64,000 bases of DNA from an uncultured Amylibacter sp. (GTDB taxonomy: Bacteria > Pseudomonadota > Alphaproteobacteria > Rhodobacterales > Rhodobacteraceae). Numbering within the stretch: the stretch's first letter is position 1; every line of letters starts with the position of its first letter. The position numbers and the translations under genes are program-made. Below, piece by piece: positions 34,284-43,932 of the stretch. The notes under the pieces were generated by a model. That model searched no databases. It was given only the letters and a program-made list of their open reading frames with translations, and was not told the origin of the DNA. Where the stretch lies: contig OX044354.1 in the NCBI GenBank assembly GCA_943846615.1, positions 810,359 to 874,358 of the forward strand, read 5' to 3'.

Positions 34284-35816
34284 ATGACAAAACAAGACCG
34301 CGTATTAATTTTCGACACAACATTGCGTGATGGGGAACAATCCCCCGGCGCCACCATGAGCCACGGCGAAAAGTTGGAAATCGCCAATATGCTGGATGAA
34401 ATGGGTGTTGATATCATCGAGGCTGGCTTTCCAATCGCATCAGAGGGTGATTTCAAGGCTGTTTCCGAAATTGCGGCGAACACCAAGAATGCACAGGTTT
34501 GTGGCCTGTCGCGTGCGGTTTACAAGGACATTGATCGTTGCTGGGAAGCCGTGAAGCACGGGGTGAACCCACGTATTCACACATTTATCGGCACCTCCCC
34601 ACAGCACCGCGCAATCCCAGATTTGACGATGGATCAGATGATCGAGCGTATTCATGACACGGTCAGCCATGCGCGTAATCTGTGCCCGAATATTCAGTGG
34701 TCCCCAATGGATGCAACCCGCACAGAAGAGGATTACCTGTGCCGCACCGTGGAAACCGCGATTAAGGCGGGTGCCACGACGATTAATATTCCTGACACGG
34801 TTGGGTATACGGCCCCTGCGGAATCTGCGGATATTATTCGCATGTTATTGGAACGTGTGCCGGGTGCGGATGAGATTATTTTCGCCACGCATTGTCACAA
34901 TGATTTGGGCATGGCGACGGCGAATGCATTGGCGGCCGTTGCCGGTGGTGCGCGCCAGATCGAATGTACCATTAATGGCTTAGGCGAACGTGCGGGTAAT
35001 ACCGCATTAGAAGAGGTTGTGATGGCATTGCGTGTTCGTAATGACATTATGCCGTATCAAACAGGTGTGGATGCGACGAAGTTGATGAATATCAGCCGCC
35101 GTGTGGCCACCGTTTCCGGTTTCCAAGTGCAGTATAACAAGGCGATTGTTGGCAAGAATGCGTTCGCACATGAGAGCGGCATTCACCAAGACGGTATGTT
35201 GAAATCGGCAGATACGTTTGAAATCATGCGCCCCGAAGACATTGGATTGTCTGAAACCAATTTGGTGATGGGCAAGCATTCAGGCCGTGCGGCGTTGCGT
35301 TCCAAGTTGAAAGATCTGGGATATGATTTGGGTGACAACCAATTGAAGGACGTGTTCGTGCGTTTCAAAGAATTGGCGGATCGCAAGAAGGAAGTTTACG
35401 ACGACGATTTGTTGGCGTTGGTTTCCGATGAAAACACCAATTCCGCGAATGATCATATTCAGGTGAAATCATTGCAGGTTGTTTGTGGTACCAGTGGACC
35501 ACAGACTGCTGATTTGACCCTAAGCATTGATGGTGCGGAAACACAACACAAGGCAACAGGCGACGGGCCAGTTGATGCCACGTTTAACGCGGTAAAAGCG
35601 TTATTTCCGCACGAAGCGAAGTTGCAGTTGTACCAAGTACATGCGGTGACCGAGGGCACGGATGCACAGGCGACTGTGACTGTTCGCATGGAAGAAAATG
35701 ACAAGATTGTCACCGGTCAATCCGCCGATACAGACACCGTGGTTGCCAGCGCCAAGGCATATGTGAATGCGTTGAATAAGCTGTTAGTAAAGCGCGAAAA
35801 ATCAGCGCCGGTTTAA
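34284..35816 (+). CDS. leuA: 2-isopropylmalate synthase
   Basis: First committed enzyme of leucine biosynthesis: condenses 2-oxoisovalerate with acetyl-CoA. The protein has 510 residues, typical for the alphaproteobacterial form. The TIM-barrel begins IFDTTLRDGEQSPGATM, and the metal-binding HCHNDLGMATANALAA motif is present near residue 200. The C-terminal about 130 residues form the LeuA dimerisation domain that binds leucine for feedback inhibition (AQATVTVRMEEND). It is preceded by a leucine-rich leader peptide and followed by a clear terminator, so it is monocistronic and probably controlled both by attenuation and allosterically. Confidence 0.96.
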   Translation: MTKQDRVLIFDTTLRDGEQSPGATMSHGEKLEIANMLDEMGVDIIEAGFPIASEGDFKAVSEIAANTKNAQVCGLSRAVYKDIDRCWEAVKHGVNPRIHTFIGTSPQHRAIPDLTMDQMIERIHDTVSHARNLCPNIQWSPMDATRTEEDYLCRTVETAIKAGATTINIPDTVGYTAPAESADIIRMLLERVPGADEIIFATHCHNDLGMATANALAAVAGGARQIECTINGLGERAGNTALEEVVMALRVRNDIMPYQTGVDATKLMNISRRVATVSGFQVQYNKAIVGKNAFAHESGIHQDGMLKSADTFEIMRPEDIGLSETNLVMGKHSGRAALRSKLKDLGYDLGDNQLKDVFVRFKELADRKKEVYDDDLLALVSDENTNSANDHIQVKSLQVVCGTSGPQTADLTLSIDGAETQHKATGDGPVDATFNAVKALFPHEAKLQLYQVHAVTEGTDAQATVTVRMEENDKIVTGQSADTDTVVASAKAYVNALNKLLVKREKSAPV

Positions 35817-35821
35817 AATTT

Positions 35822-35851
35822 AAGGCCTTTCGTTGCTCACGAAGGGCCTTT
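35822..35851 (+). terminator. Terminator after leuA
   Basis: GGCCTTTCGT (35824-35833) pairs with ACGAAGGGCC (35839-35848), one G-T pair included, around the loop TGCTC and followed by TTTG. It lies eight bases after the leuA stop. Confidence 0.75.
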
Positions 35852-35954
35852 GTTCATCTGAACCCCATATATTTCAGCATTTTTCGGCCTAAACCGCGTG
35901 AAATCGTAGTGGTTTCAAGTCTTTGCTTTTCATATGGTTTTTCACGACTTATAA

Positions 35955-37043
<1,089 letters not shown>

Positions 37044-37100
37044 TCGCCGACATTTTGACACTGTGCCCCGATGCGTTAGCAACGCCATAGGAGAGGTTGC

Positions 37101-37994
37101 GTGGCAACACAAAAAGACGATGATGTGAATTTTACAGGATCGCTGGCCCGTATTGGGGTGGCGATTTTTCTGGTTTTTGCATTGGCGTTATTTTTGCTGT
37201 GGCGGATTGATAATCCACGCGCAGAACGCATTCGCACCGCATTGATTGATCGGGTGATCCCGAACATGGATTGGGCGATGGCCCCTGTTTCCAAGGCATC
37301 GCAAATGGTGAAAAATTTCCAGAGCTATGATCGGATTTACAGCCAAAATCAGGAACTGCGCCGTGAGTTACAGCGGATGAAAGCATGGCGCGAAGCTGCG
37401 TTGCAACTGGAACAAGAGAACGCGCGTTTACTGGATTTGAATAAGGTGAAATTAAGCGCAAAGTTAAGTTTCATTTCAGGTAAAGTTCTGACCGACAGCG
37501 GTAGCCGTTTTCGCCAATCTGCGATTATCAATCTGGGCCAGTTGGATGGCGTAACCGAGGGCTGGGCCGCGATGGATGGTTTGGGGCTGGTTGGCCGCAT
37601 CGCAGGAGTTGGGAAGTCATCATCGCGGGTTCTATTTGTCACCGATACATCCAGCAGCATTCCCGTTTTGATCAAACCATCGAACCAACGTGCGATCCTG
37701 TCGGGTGACAATACCTTGACCCCCACGTTGCAGTTTATCGAGAGCTATCAACAAGTGAAGCCAGGTGATCGGATTGTGACATCAGGTGATGGAGGCGTTT
37801 TCCCCGCCGAATTGTTGGTGGGTCAGGTGACCTTGGGGGCGGACAGTCAATTCCGCGCGCAATTGGCAGCCGACTTTCGTCGCTTGGAATTTTTACGCGT
37901 TATTCGATACGCCCCGACTGCACCGATCAATGAACCTGATCGTTTGATTGGGCCAATCCTGCCAGATACATTCGCATCCGAGGTGGTGGAATGA
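37101..37994 (+). CDS. mreC: Rod-shape protein MreC
   Basis: Bitopic inner-membrane protein linking MreB to periplasmic cell-wall synthases, 297 residues. It starts with GTG, preceded by AGGAGAGGTTGC. One membrane helix lies at about residues 14-32 (IGVAIFLVFALALFLLW), a coiled coil follows at about 70-110 (QNQELRRELQRMKAWREAA), and then the beta-barrel MreC core with DSGSRFRQSAIINLG and GLVGRIAGVG. The gene overlaps mreD by four bases. Confidence 0.95.
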   Translation: MATQKDDDVNFTGSLARIGVAIFLVFALALFLLWRIDNPRAERIRTALIDRVIPNMDWAMAPVSKASQMVKNFQSYDRIYSQNQELRRELQRMKAWREAALQLEQENARLLDLNKVKLSAKLSFISGKVLTDSGSRFRQSAIINLGQLDGVTEGWAAMDGLGLVGRIAGVGKSSSRVLFVTDTSSSIPVLIKPSNQRAILSGDNTLTPTLQFIESYQQVKPGDRIVTSGDGGVFPAELLVGQVTLGADSQFRAQLAADFRRLEFLRVIRYAPTAPINEPDRLIGPILPDTFASEVVE

Positions 37995-38530
37995 AACGGG
38001 CAACCCCTATGCAGATTGTTGGCAATCGGGCGTTGTTTTTGAGCCTATCGATGCTGGGGATTTTGTTTTTACTGTTGCCGATTTCGATGTTGCCCAAGGG
38101 GATTATCTGGCCAGAAATTACGTTTTTGGCTGCCATGGCATTGGTTATTCGTAATCCGAAATATGTGCCATTTTGGCTGCTTGGGTTTGTGTTTTTGGCC
38201 AGTGATTTTTTACTGGCACAGCCGTTGGGTTTGGGCGCGTTCATCGCGGTTTTAGCCTGTGAATATCTGCGCCGTAATCGGAGCGCATTTTTGGAAATGT
38301 TGTTTTTTGGCGAATGGTTCGGTATCGCCGTCATCCTGTTTATCGCGGGTATTTTACGGCGTTTATTGTTGGCGATCACACTGGCGGAAACCGTGCCGTG
38401 GTGGGCGTTTGGGATGCAATTAGGGTTGTCTATTTTGTGTTACCCCTTCGTCGTTGGGGTCATCAGCGTACTGTTCCGCGTCAGCAAAGCCCAAGAAACC
38501 GTCAGCCATCCCGTGAGGCCAGCCACATGA
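37991..38530 (+). CDS. mreD: Rod-shape protein MreD
   Basis: Small polytopic membrane protein, 179 residues with five or six predicted membrane helices, among them ALFLSLSMLGILFLLLPI and FWLLGFVFLASDFLLAQPLG. MreD sequences diverge strongly; here position between mreC and mrdA, size and the LASDFLL-QPLG pattern (usual in alphaproteobacterial MreD) identify it. It overlaps mreC by four bases and mrdA by four bases (ATGA), so the operon is translationally coupled throughout. Confidence 0.88.
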   Translation: MKRATPMQIVGNRALFLSLSMLGILFLLLPISMLPKGIIWPEITFLAAMALVIRNPKYVPFWLLGFVFLASDFLLAQPLGLGAFIAVLACEYLRRNRSAFLEMLFFGEWFGIAVILFIAGILRRLLLAITLAETVPWWAFGMQLGLSILCYPFVVGVISVLFRVSKAQETVSHPVRPAT

Positions 38531-40407
38531 GCAAGAGCCAGAAAACACGTTTGGGTAGACGGGCATTATTGCTGGGTGGGGTACAATTGGGGCTTGCAGG
38601 TGTGCTGGGTTGGCGGATGCATCAATTGGGCGTCAAACAGGGAGATCAATTCCGCCTGCTGGCCGAGGAAAACCGTATTAACATCCGCCTACAGCCACCC
38701 GCGCGGGGATTGATTTATGATCGCAATGGCAATGCGCTGGCGTTGAACAGACAGGCCTATACCATTGAAATGGTGCGCGAACAGGCCAATGATCCTGCCG
38801 CCGTTTTACAACGGTTGGCGCAATTGATCCCGCTGTCGCCAGCGCAAATCGATGATGTGTTGAATGAAATGAACCGTCGGCGTGCCTTCGTACCTGTGAC
38901 GGTTGCGACGGGTTTGGAATGGGAACATATCGCCGCCGTTTCCGCCAATGCCCCCGCCCTGCCCGGTGTGACGCCCAGATTGGGTTTGAACCGGCAATAT
39001 CCCGTCGGCGCGGATTTCGCGCATATCGTGGGATATGTTGGCCCCGTCAGTGATTATGATCTGAAAAAAACCGACGACAAAGATCCGTTGTTGTTAATCC
39101 CGCGTTTTCAAATTGGTAAAAATGGTGTCGAGGCAAAGATTGAAAAACCACTGCGCGGTAAGGCAGGTTTGAAACGGATCGAGGTTAATTCCGTGGGCCG
39201 TGTGATGCGCGAATTGGATGGCCAAGCCAGTGCACCCGGTGTGAATTTGCAATTGACCATTGGCCCAGAATTACAACGCACCGCCATGGAACGGATGCAA
39301 GGCGAGAGTTCCGCCGCCGTGGTGATGGATGTGAACAACGGGGACATTTTGGCGCTGGCGTCCGCGCCGACGTTTGATCCCAACAAATTCGTCAACGGCA
39401 TTTCGGTGGCCGATTGGCGGGCATTGAACGAAAATGAATATCGCCCGCTGGCGAATAAAACGGTTCAGGGTTTGTATCCGCCGGGATCGACGTTCAAAAT
39501 GGTTGTGGCGTTGGCGGCATTGAGCCTTGGTGTCGCGAACGAGCATGAGGATGTTTATTGCCCCGGGCACAAGGATATCAATGGGCGTAAGTTCCACTGT
39601 TGGCGCCGTGGAGGGCATGGGAATGTGAACCTACGCGAAGCGCTGCGGTATTCCTGTGATGTTTATTTTTATGAAATGGCGCTGCGGGTTGGGATTGAGA
39701 ATATCACCAAAACGGCGCGTGCGTTGGGGCTGGGCCAAAAACCTGATCTGCCGTTGCCTGCGGTGCGCACGGGGTTGATGCCCACCAAGCAATGGAAGTT
39801 GGAGAAGAAGAAAGAGGATTGGTTTATCGGCGATACCGCCAATGCGGGGATTGGACAGGGGTTTGTTTTGGCATCACCGCTGCAACTGGCGACCATGACC
39901 GCGCGATTGGCGTCGGGAAATCAGATCGAGCCGCGTTTATTAAACATGTTCGACAACAAGCTGTCCCCTGTAAAAGGTGTGGGGCCGTTGGAATTCAAGA
40001 AATCGCATTTGGATATGGTGCGGGCGGGCATGTATGATGTTTCCAACCATCAACGTGGTACGGCGTATCGTTCGCGTTTGCGCGATGGTGCCCAGATGGC
40101 CGGGAAAACAGGTACCAGTCAGGTGCGGTTTATCACAAAGGCTGAGCGTGAGCGGGGCGTGACCAAAAACGAAGACCTGCCATGGAACCGCCGCGACCAC
40201 GCGCTGTTCGTGGGATACGCGCCGTTTGATAATCCGCGCTATGCGATTTCGGTGATCGTTGAACATGGTGGTGGCGGTTCCAAGGCCGCCGCGCCAATTG
40301 CCAAGGATATTATGCAAAAAGCGCTGGATCTGGGCAAAAATGAATATGGCCCGTTGCCTAGCCAGAAACGTTCCCAAGTCAAGCCAATCAAGGGAACGCG
40401 GACATGA
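38527..40407 (+). CDS. mrdA: Penicillin-binding protein 2 (elongasome transpeptidase)
   Basis: Class B PBP that cross-links peptidoglycan during elongation, 626 residues. The ATG at 38527 overlaps the mreD stop; an in-frame upstream start lies inside mreD and is rejected. An N-terminal membrane anchor (LLGGVQLGLAGVLGWRM) is followed by the dimerisation domain with RGLIYDRNGNALALN. The transpeptidase motifs are all present: STFK in YPPGSTFKMVVA (acyl-serine), SCD in RYSCDVYFY, and KTG in GKTGTSQVRF. It overlaps rodA by four bases. Confidence 0.97.
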   Translation: MSKSQKTRLGRRALLLGGVQLGLAGVLGWRMHQLGVKQGDQFRLLAEENRINIRLQPPARGLIYDRNGNALALNRQAYTIEMVREQANDPAAVLQRLAQLIPLSPAQIDDVLNEMNRRRAFVPVTVATGLEWEHIAAVSANAPALPGVTPRLGLNRQYPVGADFAHIVGYVGPVSDYDLKKTDDKDPLLLIPRFQIGKNGVEAKIEKPLRGKAGLKRIEVNSVGRVMRELDGQASAPGVNLQLTIGPELQRTAMERMQGESSAAVVMDVNNGDILALASAPTFDPNKFVNGISVADWRALNENEYRPLANKTVQGLYPPGSTFKMVVALAALSLGVANEHEDVYCPGHKDINGRKFHCWRRGGHGNVNLREALRYSCDVYFYEMALRVGIENITKTARALGLGQKPDLPLPAVRTGLMPTKQWKLEKKKEDWFIGDTANAGIGQGFVLASPLQLATMTARLASGNQIEPRLLNMFDNKLSPVKGVGPLEFKKSHLDMVRAGMYDVSNHQRGTAYRSRLRDGAQMAGKTGTSQVRFITKAERERGVTKNEDLPWNRRDHALFVGYAPFDNPRYAISVIVEHGGGGSKAAAPIAKDIMQKALDLGKNEYGPLPSQKRSQVKPIKGTRT

Positions 40408-41540
40408 GCATGTTAAGCAACCGCCAAAGCACCCCCACGGGATTGCGCAAGGTTTTGTATTTCCATTGGCCGTTGGCGATATTGTTGGTGGCGGTTTGCA
40501 GTGCTGGGTTTTTGATGTTGTTTTCGGTCGCTGGCGGCAAGTTCAGTACATGGGCCGAACCTCAAGTCATGCGGTTCGGCATTGGCTTCGTCGCAATGAT
40601 TATCATCGGGTTCACGCCAATCAATGTTTGGCGAAATATGTCGATACCCGCTTATGTTATTGGCATCGGGTTGTTGGTTTTCGTGGAATATTTTGGTGCC
40701 ACGGGTAAGGGTGCGCAACGTTGGATTGATCTGGGGTTTATGAAATTACAGCCCAGTGAGATGATGAAAATCGCCTTGGTTATGATTGTGGCGATGTATT
40801 ACGATTGGCTGGACGAAGATCGGGTTTCCAAGCCGTTGTGGTTGCTGCCACCCATCGTATTAACCGCCCTGCCCGTGGCATTGGTGTTGAATCAACCCGA
40901 TCTGGGTACTGCGATTTTATTGGCGGGTGGCGCAGGTGTGATCATGTTGTTGGCCGGTGTCAGCCTGTGGTATTTTGGCGCCGCGATTGGTGCCATTGGC
41001 GGCGTGGTATGGGCCGTGATTGCGTCAAAGGGTACCGAGTTTCAAATCCTAAAGGATTACCAATATCGCCGCATTGAAACCTTCCTTGATCCATCCAGCG
41101 ATCCGTTGGGGTCTGGGTATCATATTACGCAATCAAAAATCGCACTGGGGTCTGGTGGGTTTTCAGGGCGCGGATATATGGAAGGCACGCAGAGCCGTTT
41201 GAACTTCCTGCCTGAAAAACACACCGATTTTATTTTTACGACGCTGGCCGAAGAATTTGGGTTTATGGGTGGGATCACGTTGTTGATTTTGTATATCCTG
41301 ATCATCTTTTGTTGCTATGTAACCGCGATGCAAAACCGTAACCGGTTTGCGGCGTTGTTGACGTTGGGGGTGGCGGCAACGTTCTTCTTCTACTTTAGTG
41401 TGAATATGCTGATGGTGATGGGATTGGCCCCTGTTGTGGGCGTTCCCTTGCCATTGGTCAGTTATGGCGGATCGGCGATGTTGGTATTGTTGGGCGCATT
41501 TGGATTGGTGCAAAGCGCCCATATACATAGGCCACGGTGA
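40404..41540 (+). CDS. rodA: SEDS glycosyltransferase RodA
   Basis: Peptidoglycan polymerase of the SEDS family, partner of PBP2; 378 residues with about ten membrane helices. Family motifs include GKGAQRWIDLGFMKLQPSE, LVLNQPDLGTAILLAGG and the C-terminal GLAPVVGVPLPLVSYGGSAM. The large periplasmic loop contains FLDPSSDPLGSGYHI-type sequence and LNFLPEKHTDFIFT, with the conserved Asp. The coding region overlaps mrdA and the following dehydrogenase by four bases each. Confidence 0.97.
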   Translation: MSMLSNRQSTPTGLRKVLYFHWPLAILLVAVCSAGFLMLFSVAGGKFSTWAEPQVMRFGIGFVAMIIIGFTPINVWRNMSIPAYVIGIGLLVFVEYFGATGKGAQRWIDLGFMKLQPSEMMKIALVMIVAMYYDWLDEDRVSKPLWLLPPIVLTALPVALVLNQPDLGTAILLAGGAGVIMLLAGVSLWYFGAAIGAIGGVVWAVIASKGTEFQILKDYQYRRIETFLDPSSDPLGSGYHITQSKIALGSGGFSGRGYMEGTQSRLNFLPEKHTDFIFTTLAEEFGFMGGITLLILYILIIFCCYVTAMQNRNRFAALLTLGVAATFFFYFSVNMLMVMGLAPVVGVPLPLVSYGGSAMLVLLGAFGLVQSAHIHRPR

Positions 41541-42475
41541 TGATAAATATTTTATATGCAGGTGTGCGCACCAAATGGGATGAATATGGGCCGAGTTTGC
41601 GTGCATCATTTGATCGCATTGGGTTGGAATATAATCTGGTATTGGACACGGATAAACCCAGTGAAATTGATTACATCGTCTATGCACCCAACGGTGATTT
41701 GACGGATTTTACACCGTTCACAAATGCCAAGCTGGTGCAAAACCTGTGGGCTGGTGTAGAGGTGCCGAGTGCAAATAAGACCCTGACACAACCGTTGGCG
41801 CGGATGGTGGAAACGGGTTTGACGGCTGGCATGGCAGATTATGTGATGGGGCATGTTTTGCGTCATCATTTAGATACGGATACTCTGGCGGCTGTTCAGC
41901 CCGGTGATTGGATGGAAGGGCATGTACCACCATTGGCGATGCACCGCATGGTTGGGATTTTAGGCCTTGGCGAATTGGGCATGTATTGCGCGCATAAGTT
42001 GGCGGATTTTGGATTTCAAACCTGTGGCTGGAGCCGCACATTGAAACACGATGATCGTGTGGCATGTTTTAGTGGTGCAGATGGGTTGGGCGCGGTCTTG
42101 GAGCGTTCGGATATTTTGGTTTTATTGTTGCCCAATACGGCGGATACCACTGGTATTATTTGTGCAGAAAACATCGCTAAAATGCGCGATGGCGTGGCGA
42201 TTATTAATCCTGGGCGAGGGCCCTTGATCAATGATAATGACCTGTTAGATGCGCTGGATAGCGGCAAGGTTTCGGGAGCGACGTTGGATGTGTTTCACAT
42301 TGAACCACTGCCAGCCGATCACAGATATTGGACCCATCCAAAAGTTTTGGTGACGCCGCATATTGCATCGGAAACACGTAAGGATACCGCCTGTGATACC
42401 GTCGCCGAAAACATTTGTCGTGGTGAGAATGGCGAGCAGTTTTTACACTTGGTAAATAAGGCTGCGGGTTATTAA
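41537..42475 (+). CDS. ghrA: Glyoxylate/hydroxypyruvate reductase-like 2-hydroxyacid dehydrogenase
   Basis: NAD(P)H-dependent D-2-hydroxyacid dehydrogenase similar to GhrA, 312 residues. The Rossmann motif is GILGLGELGMYCAHKLADFG, with the catalytic Arg near LLPNTADTTG, Glu near INPGRGPLINDNDL, and the acid-base His in VTPHIASETR. The probable reaction is reduction of glyoxylate or hydroxypyruvate. Its start overlaps the rodA stop by four bases, an unexpected coupling of a metabolic enzyme to the elongasome operon. The gene runs convergently into sseB, with a four-base overlap of the 3' ends. The symbol is by similarity and not certain. Confidence 0.85.
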   Translation: MMINILYAGVRTKWDEYGPSLRASFDRIGLEYNLVLDTDKPSEIDYIVYAPNGDLTDFTPFTNAKLVQNLWAGVEVPSANKTLTQPLARMVETGLTAGMADYVMGHVLRHHLDTDTLAAVQPGDWMEGHVPPLAMHRMVGILGLGELGMYCAHKLADFGFQTCGWSRTLKHDDRVACFSGADGLGAVLERSDILVLLLPNTADTTGIICAENIAKMRDGVAIINPGRGPLINDNDLLDALDSGKVSGATLDVFHIEPLPADHRYWTHPKVLVTPHIASETRKDTACDTVAENICRGENGEQFLHLVNKAAGY

Positions 42476-43248
42476 CGCAGTTTCGGTGGCTTTGTCGGAT
42501 CCATGCCTGGTGCGGCGGGGGCCGTTGGTGCTTCTAGCTTTGGCAGATCGAACCGCAGCCCTTTTTTAGCCAGCTTTGCGCAGATCGCATCGGATGCGTT
42601 TAGGAAGGTTACGTCCAAACTTCCTGCCTCGATCCCAGAAAAAATCAACGTTTCAGAAATCGCGCGCGCCATTGCGCCCTCTGCATCTGGACGGGCGTTT
42701 ACGAATGCGATGACGCTGGCGCGTAGGCCGTCTTCGTATTCGAATTGCGCCAGATATGCGATGTCGGCAAGACCACCCATTGTGGCCAATTTCATGTCCA
42801 GCGCGGTGATCACCTGTTCTGGTAATTTTGCGGGGGCGAAGACCTCTGTTGGTTTTGCTTCCGCTTGGGCGGGTGCATTGGCGGTGGTTTCAGCCATCCA
42901 TGTGATTGCTGATGGGGGCAGTAACGTAGATGATGGGGCCACGGCCAGATTAACACCAAGGCCGATGTTTTGCCCGTCCAGCATTTGCACAATGGAACGG
43001 CCCGATAGCGCGGCAAAGGGCACGATTTTTTCGGCGAATTCGGCCAAGCGTTCTTCGCGGTCGAAAACCAGTGCGTATGTTTGATCCTCGACAGGGAACA
43101 GATCGGGTTTGATGCTGGTGCCGTCTGATTCCTGTTCCAGTAACAAGAATAGCTCGCCGTCCATCAGGCGTTCGTAAAATCGAAGACGCGCATTGTCGTC
43201 GTTCGGGTTGGTTTCCATTTCCGCGTGGGCTGTATCAATCGGCGTCAT
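42472..43248 (-). CDS. SseB-family protein
   Basis: A 258-residue protein of the SseB (enhanced serine sensitivity) family. The start is the ATG at 43246-43248 (MTPIDTAHAEMETN), with AGGATG upstream; longer frames to 43419 would run into the promoter of the divergent gene. The N-terminal SseB domain shows RLRFYERLMDGELFLLLEQ and YALVFDREERLAEFAE. The C-terminal half (from about residue 150) matches the SseB C-terminal domain (YLAQFEYEDGLRASVIAFVN). The biochemical function is not established. Confidence 0.82.
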   Translation of the reverse strand: MTPIDTAHAEMETNPNDDNARLRFYERLMDGELFLLLEQESDGTSIKPDLFPVEDQTYALVFDREERLAEFAEKIVPFAALSGRSIVQMLDGQNIGLGVNLAVAPSSTLLPPSAITWMAETTANAPAQAEAKPTEVFAPAKLPEQVITALDMKLATMGGLADIAYLAQFEYEDGLRASVIAFVNARPDAEGAMARAISETLIFSGIEAGSLDVTFLNASDAICAKLAKKGLRFDLPKLEAPTAPAAPGMDPTKPPKLR

Positions 43249-43346
43249 AGCATCATCCTGTTTGGATGCTGAATATTGCGCCAGCGGCGTTGGTGCAATG
43301 GTTAAGTGGGATTGTGTTGTTATGTCCCATGGGGCAGTTTGCTGGG

Positions 43347-43925
43347 ATGAGCGATTTAGAGCAATTGATGGAACGGATGCGGGCCTGTGCGATTTGTACG
43401 GATTTACCGTTGGGTCCACGTCCGTTGTTTAAGGTGGACCCACGTGCGCGGGTTTTGATTGCGGGGCAAGCGCCGGGGCGGATTACGCATCAAAAGGGTA
43501 TTCCATTTGATGATCCATCGGGCAATCGGTTGCGTGATTGGTTGGGTGTAACGCGAGATGTGTTTTACAATGACCCGCGCATCGCCATTTTGCCGATGGG
43601 GTTATGTTTTCCAGGGAATGGTAAATCGGGGGATTTACCGCCGCGCGTGGAATGTGCGCCTGCGTGGCGAGATCAGGCGTTGGCGATGATGCCTGATTTG
43701 GAATTGATTTTGATCATTGGGCGTTACGCGATTGATTGGCATGTTCCCGATGCCAAAGGGCAAAGTATTACAGCGCTGGCGTCTGCTTGGCAGGCGACAT
43801 GGCCCGATCAATTAATCATGCCCCATCCCAGCCCGCGTAATAATCGCTGGCTGAAAACGAACCCTTGGTTTGAGGTGGATGTGATCCCTGCCCTACGCGA
43901 ACGTGTGGCAGGAATGCTTAGATGA
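43347..43925 (+). CDS. Uracil-DNA glycosylase family protein
   Basis: A 192-residue protein of the uracil-DNA glycosylase superfamily; the ATG at 43347 (MSDLEQLMERMRACAIC) is the most likely start. The motif LIAGQAPGRITHQKG corresponds to the GQ(D)PG water-activating loop, and MPHPSPRNNRWLKTNPWFE is the leucine-loop region with the catalytic-type HPSPRN. Family 4/5 enzymes hold an Fe-S cluster through four cysteines; here only CAIC and scattered cysteines are seen, so cluster binding is doubtful. It could excise uracil or be a divergent member with another activity. It is divergent from sseB. Confidence 0.85.
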   Translation: MSDLEQLMERMRACAICTDLPLGPRPLFKVDPRARVLIAGQAPGRITHQKGIPFDDPSGNRLRDWLGVTRDVFYNDPRIAILPMGLCFPGNGKSGDLPPRVECAPAWRDQALAMMPDLELILIIGRYAIDWHVPDAKGQSITALASAWQATWPDQLIMPHPSPRNNRWLKTNPWFEVDVIPALRERVAGMLR

Positions 43926-43932
43926 TTTCGTC

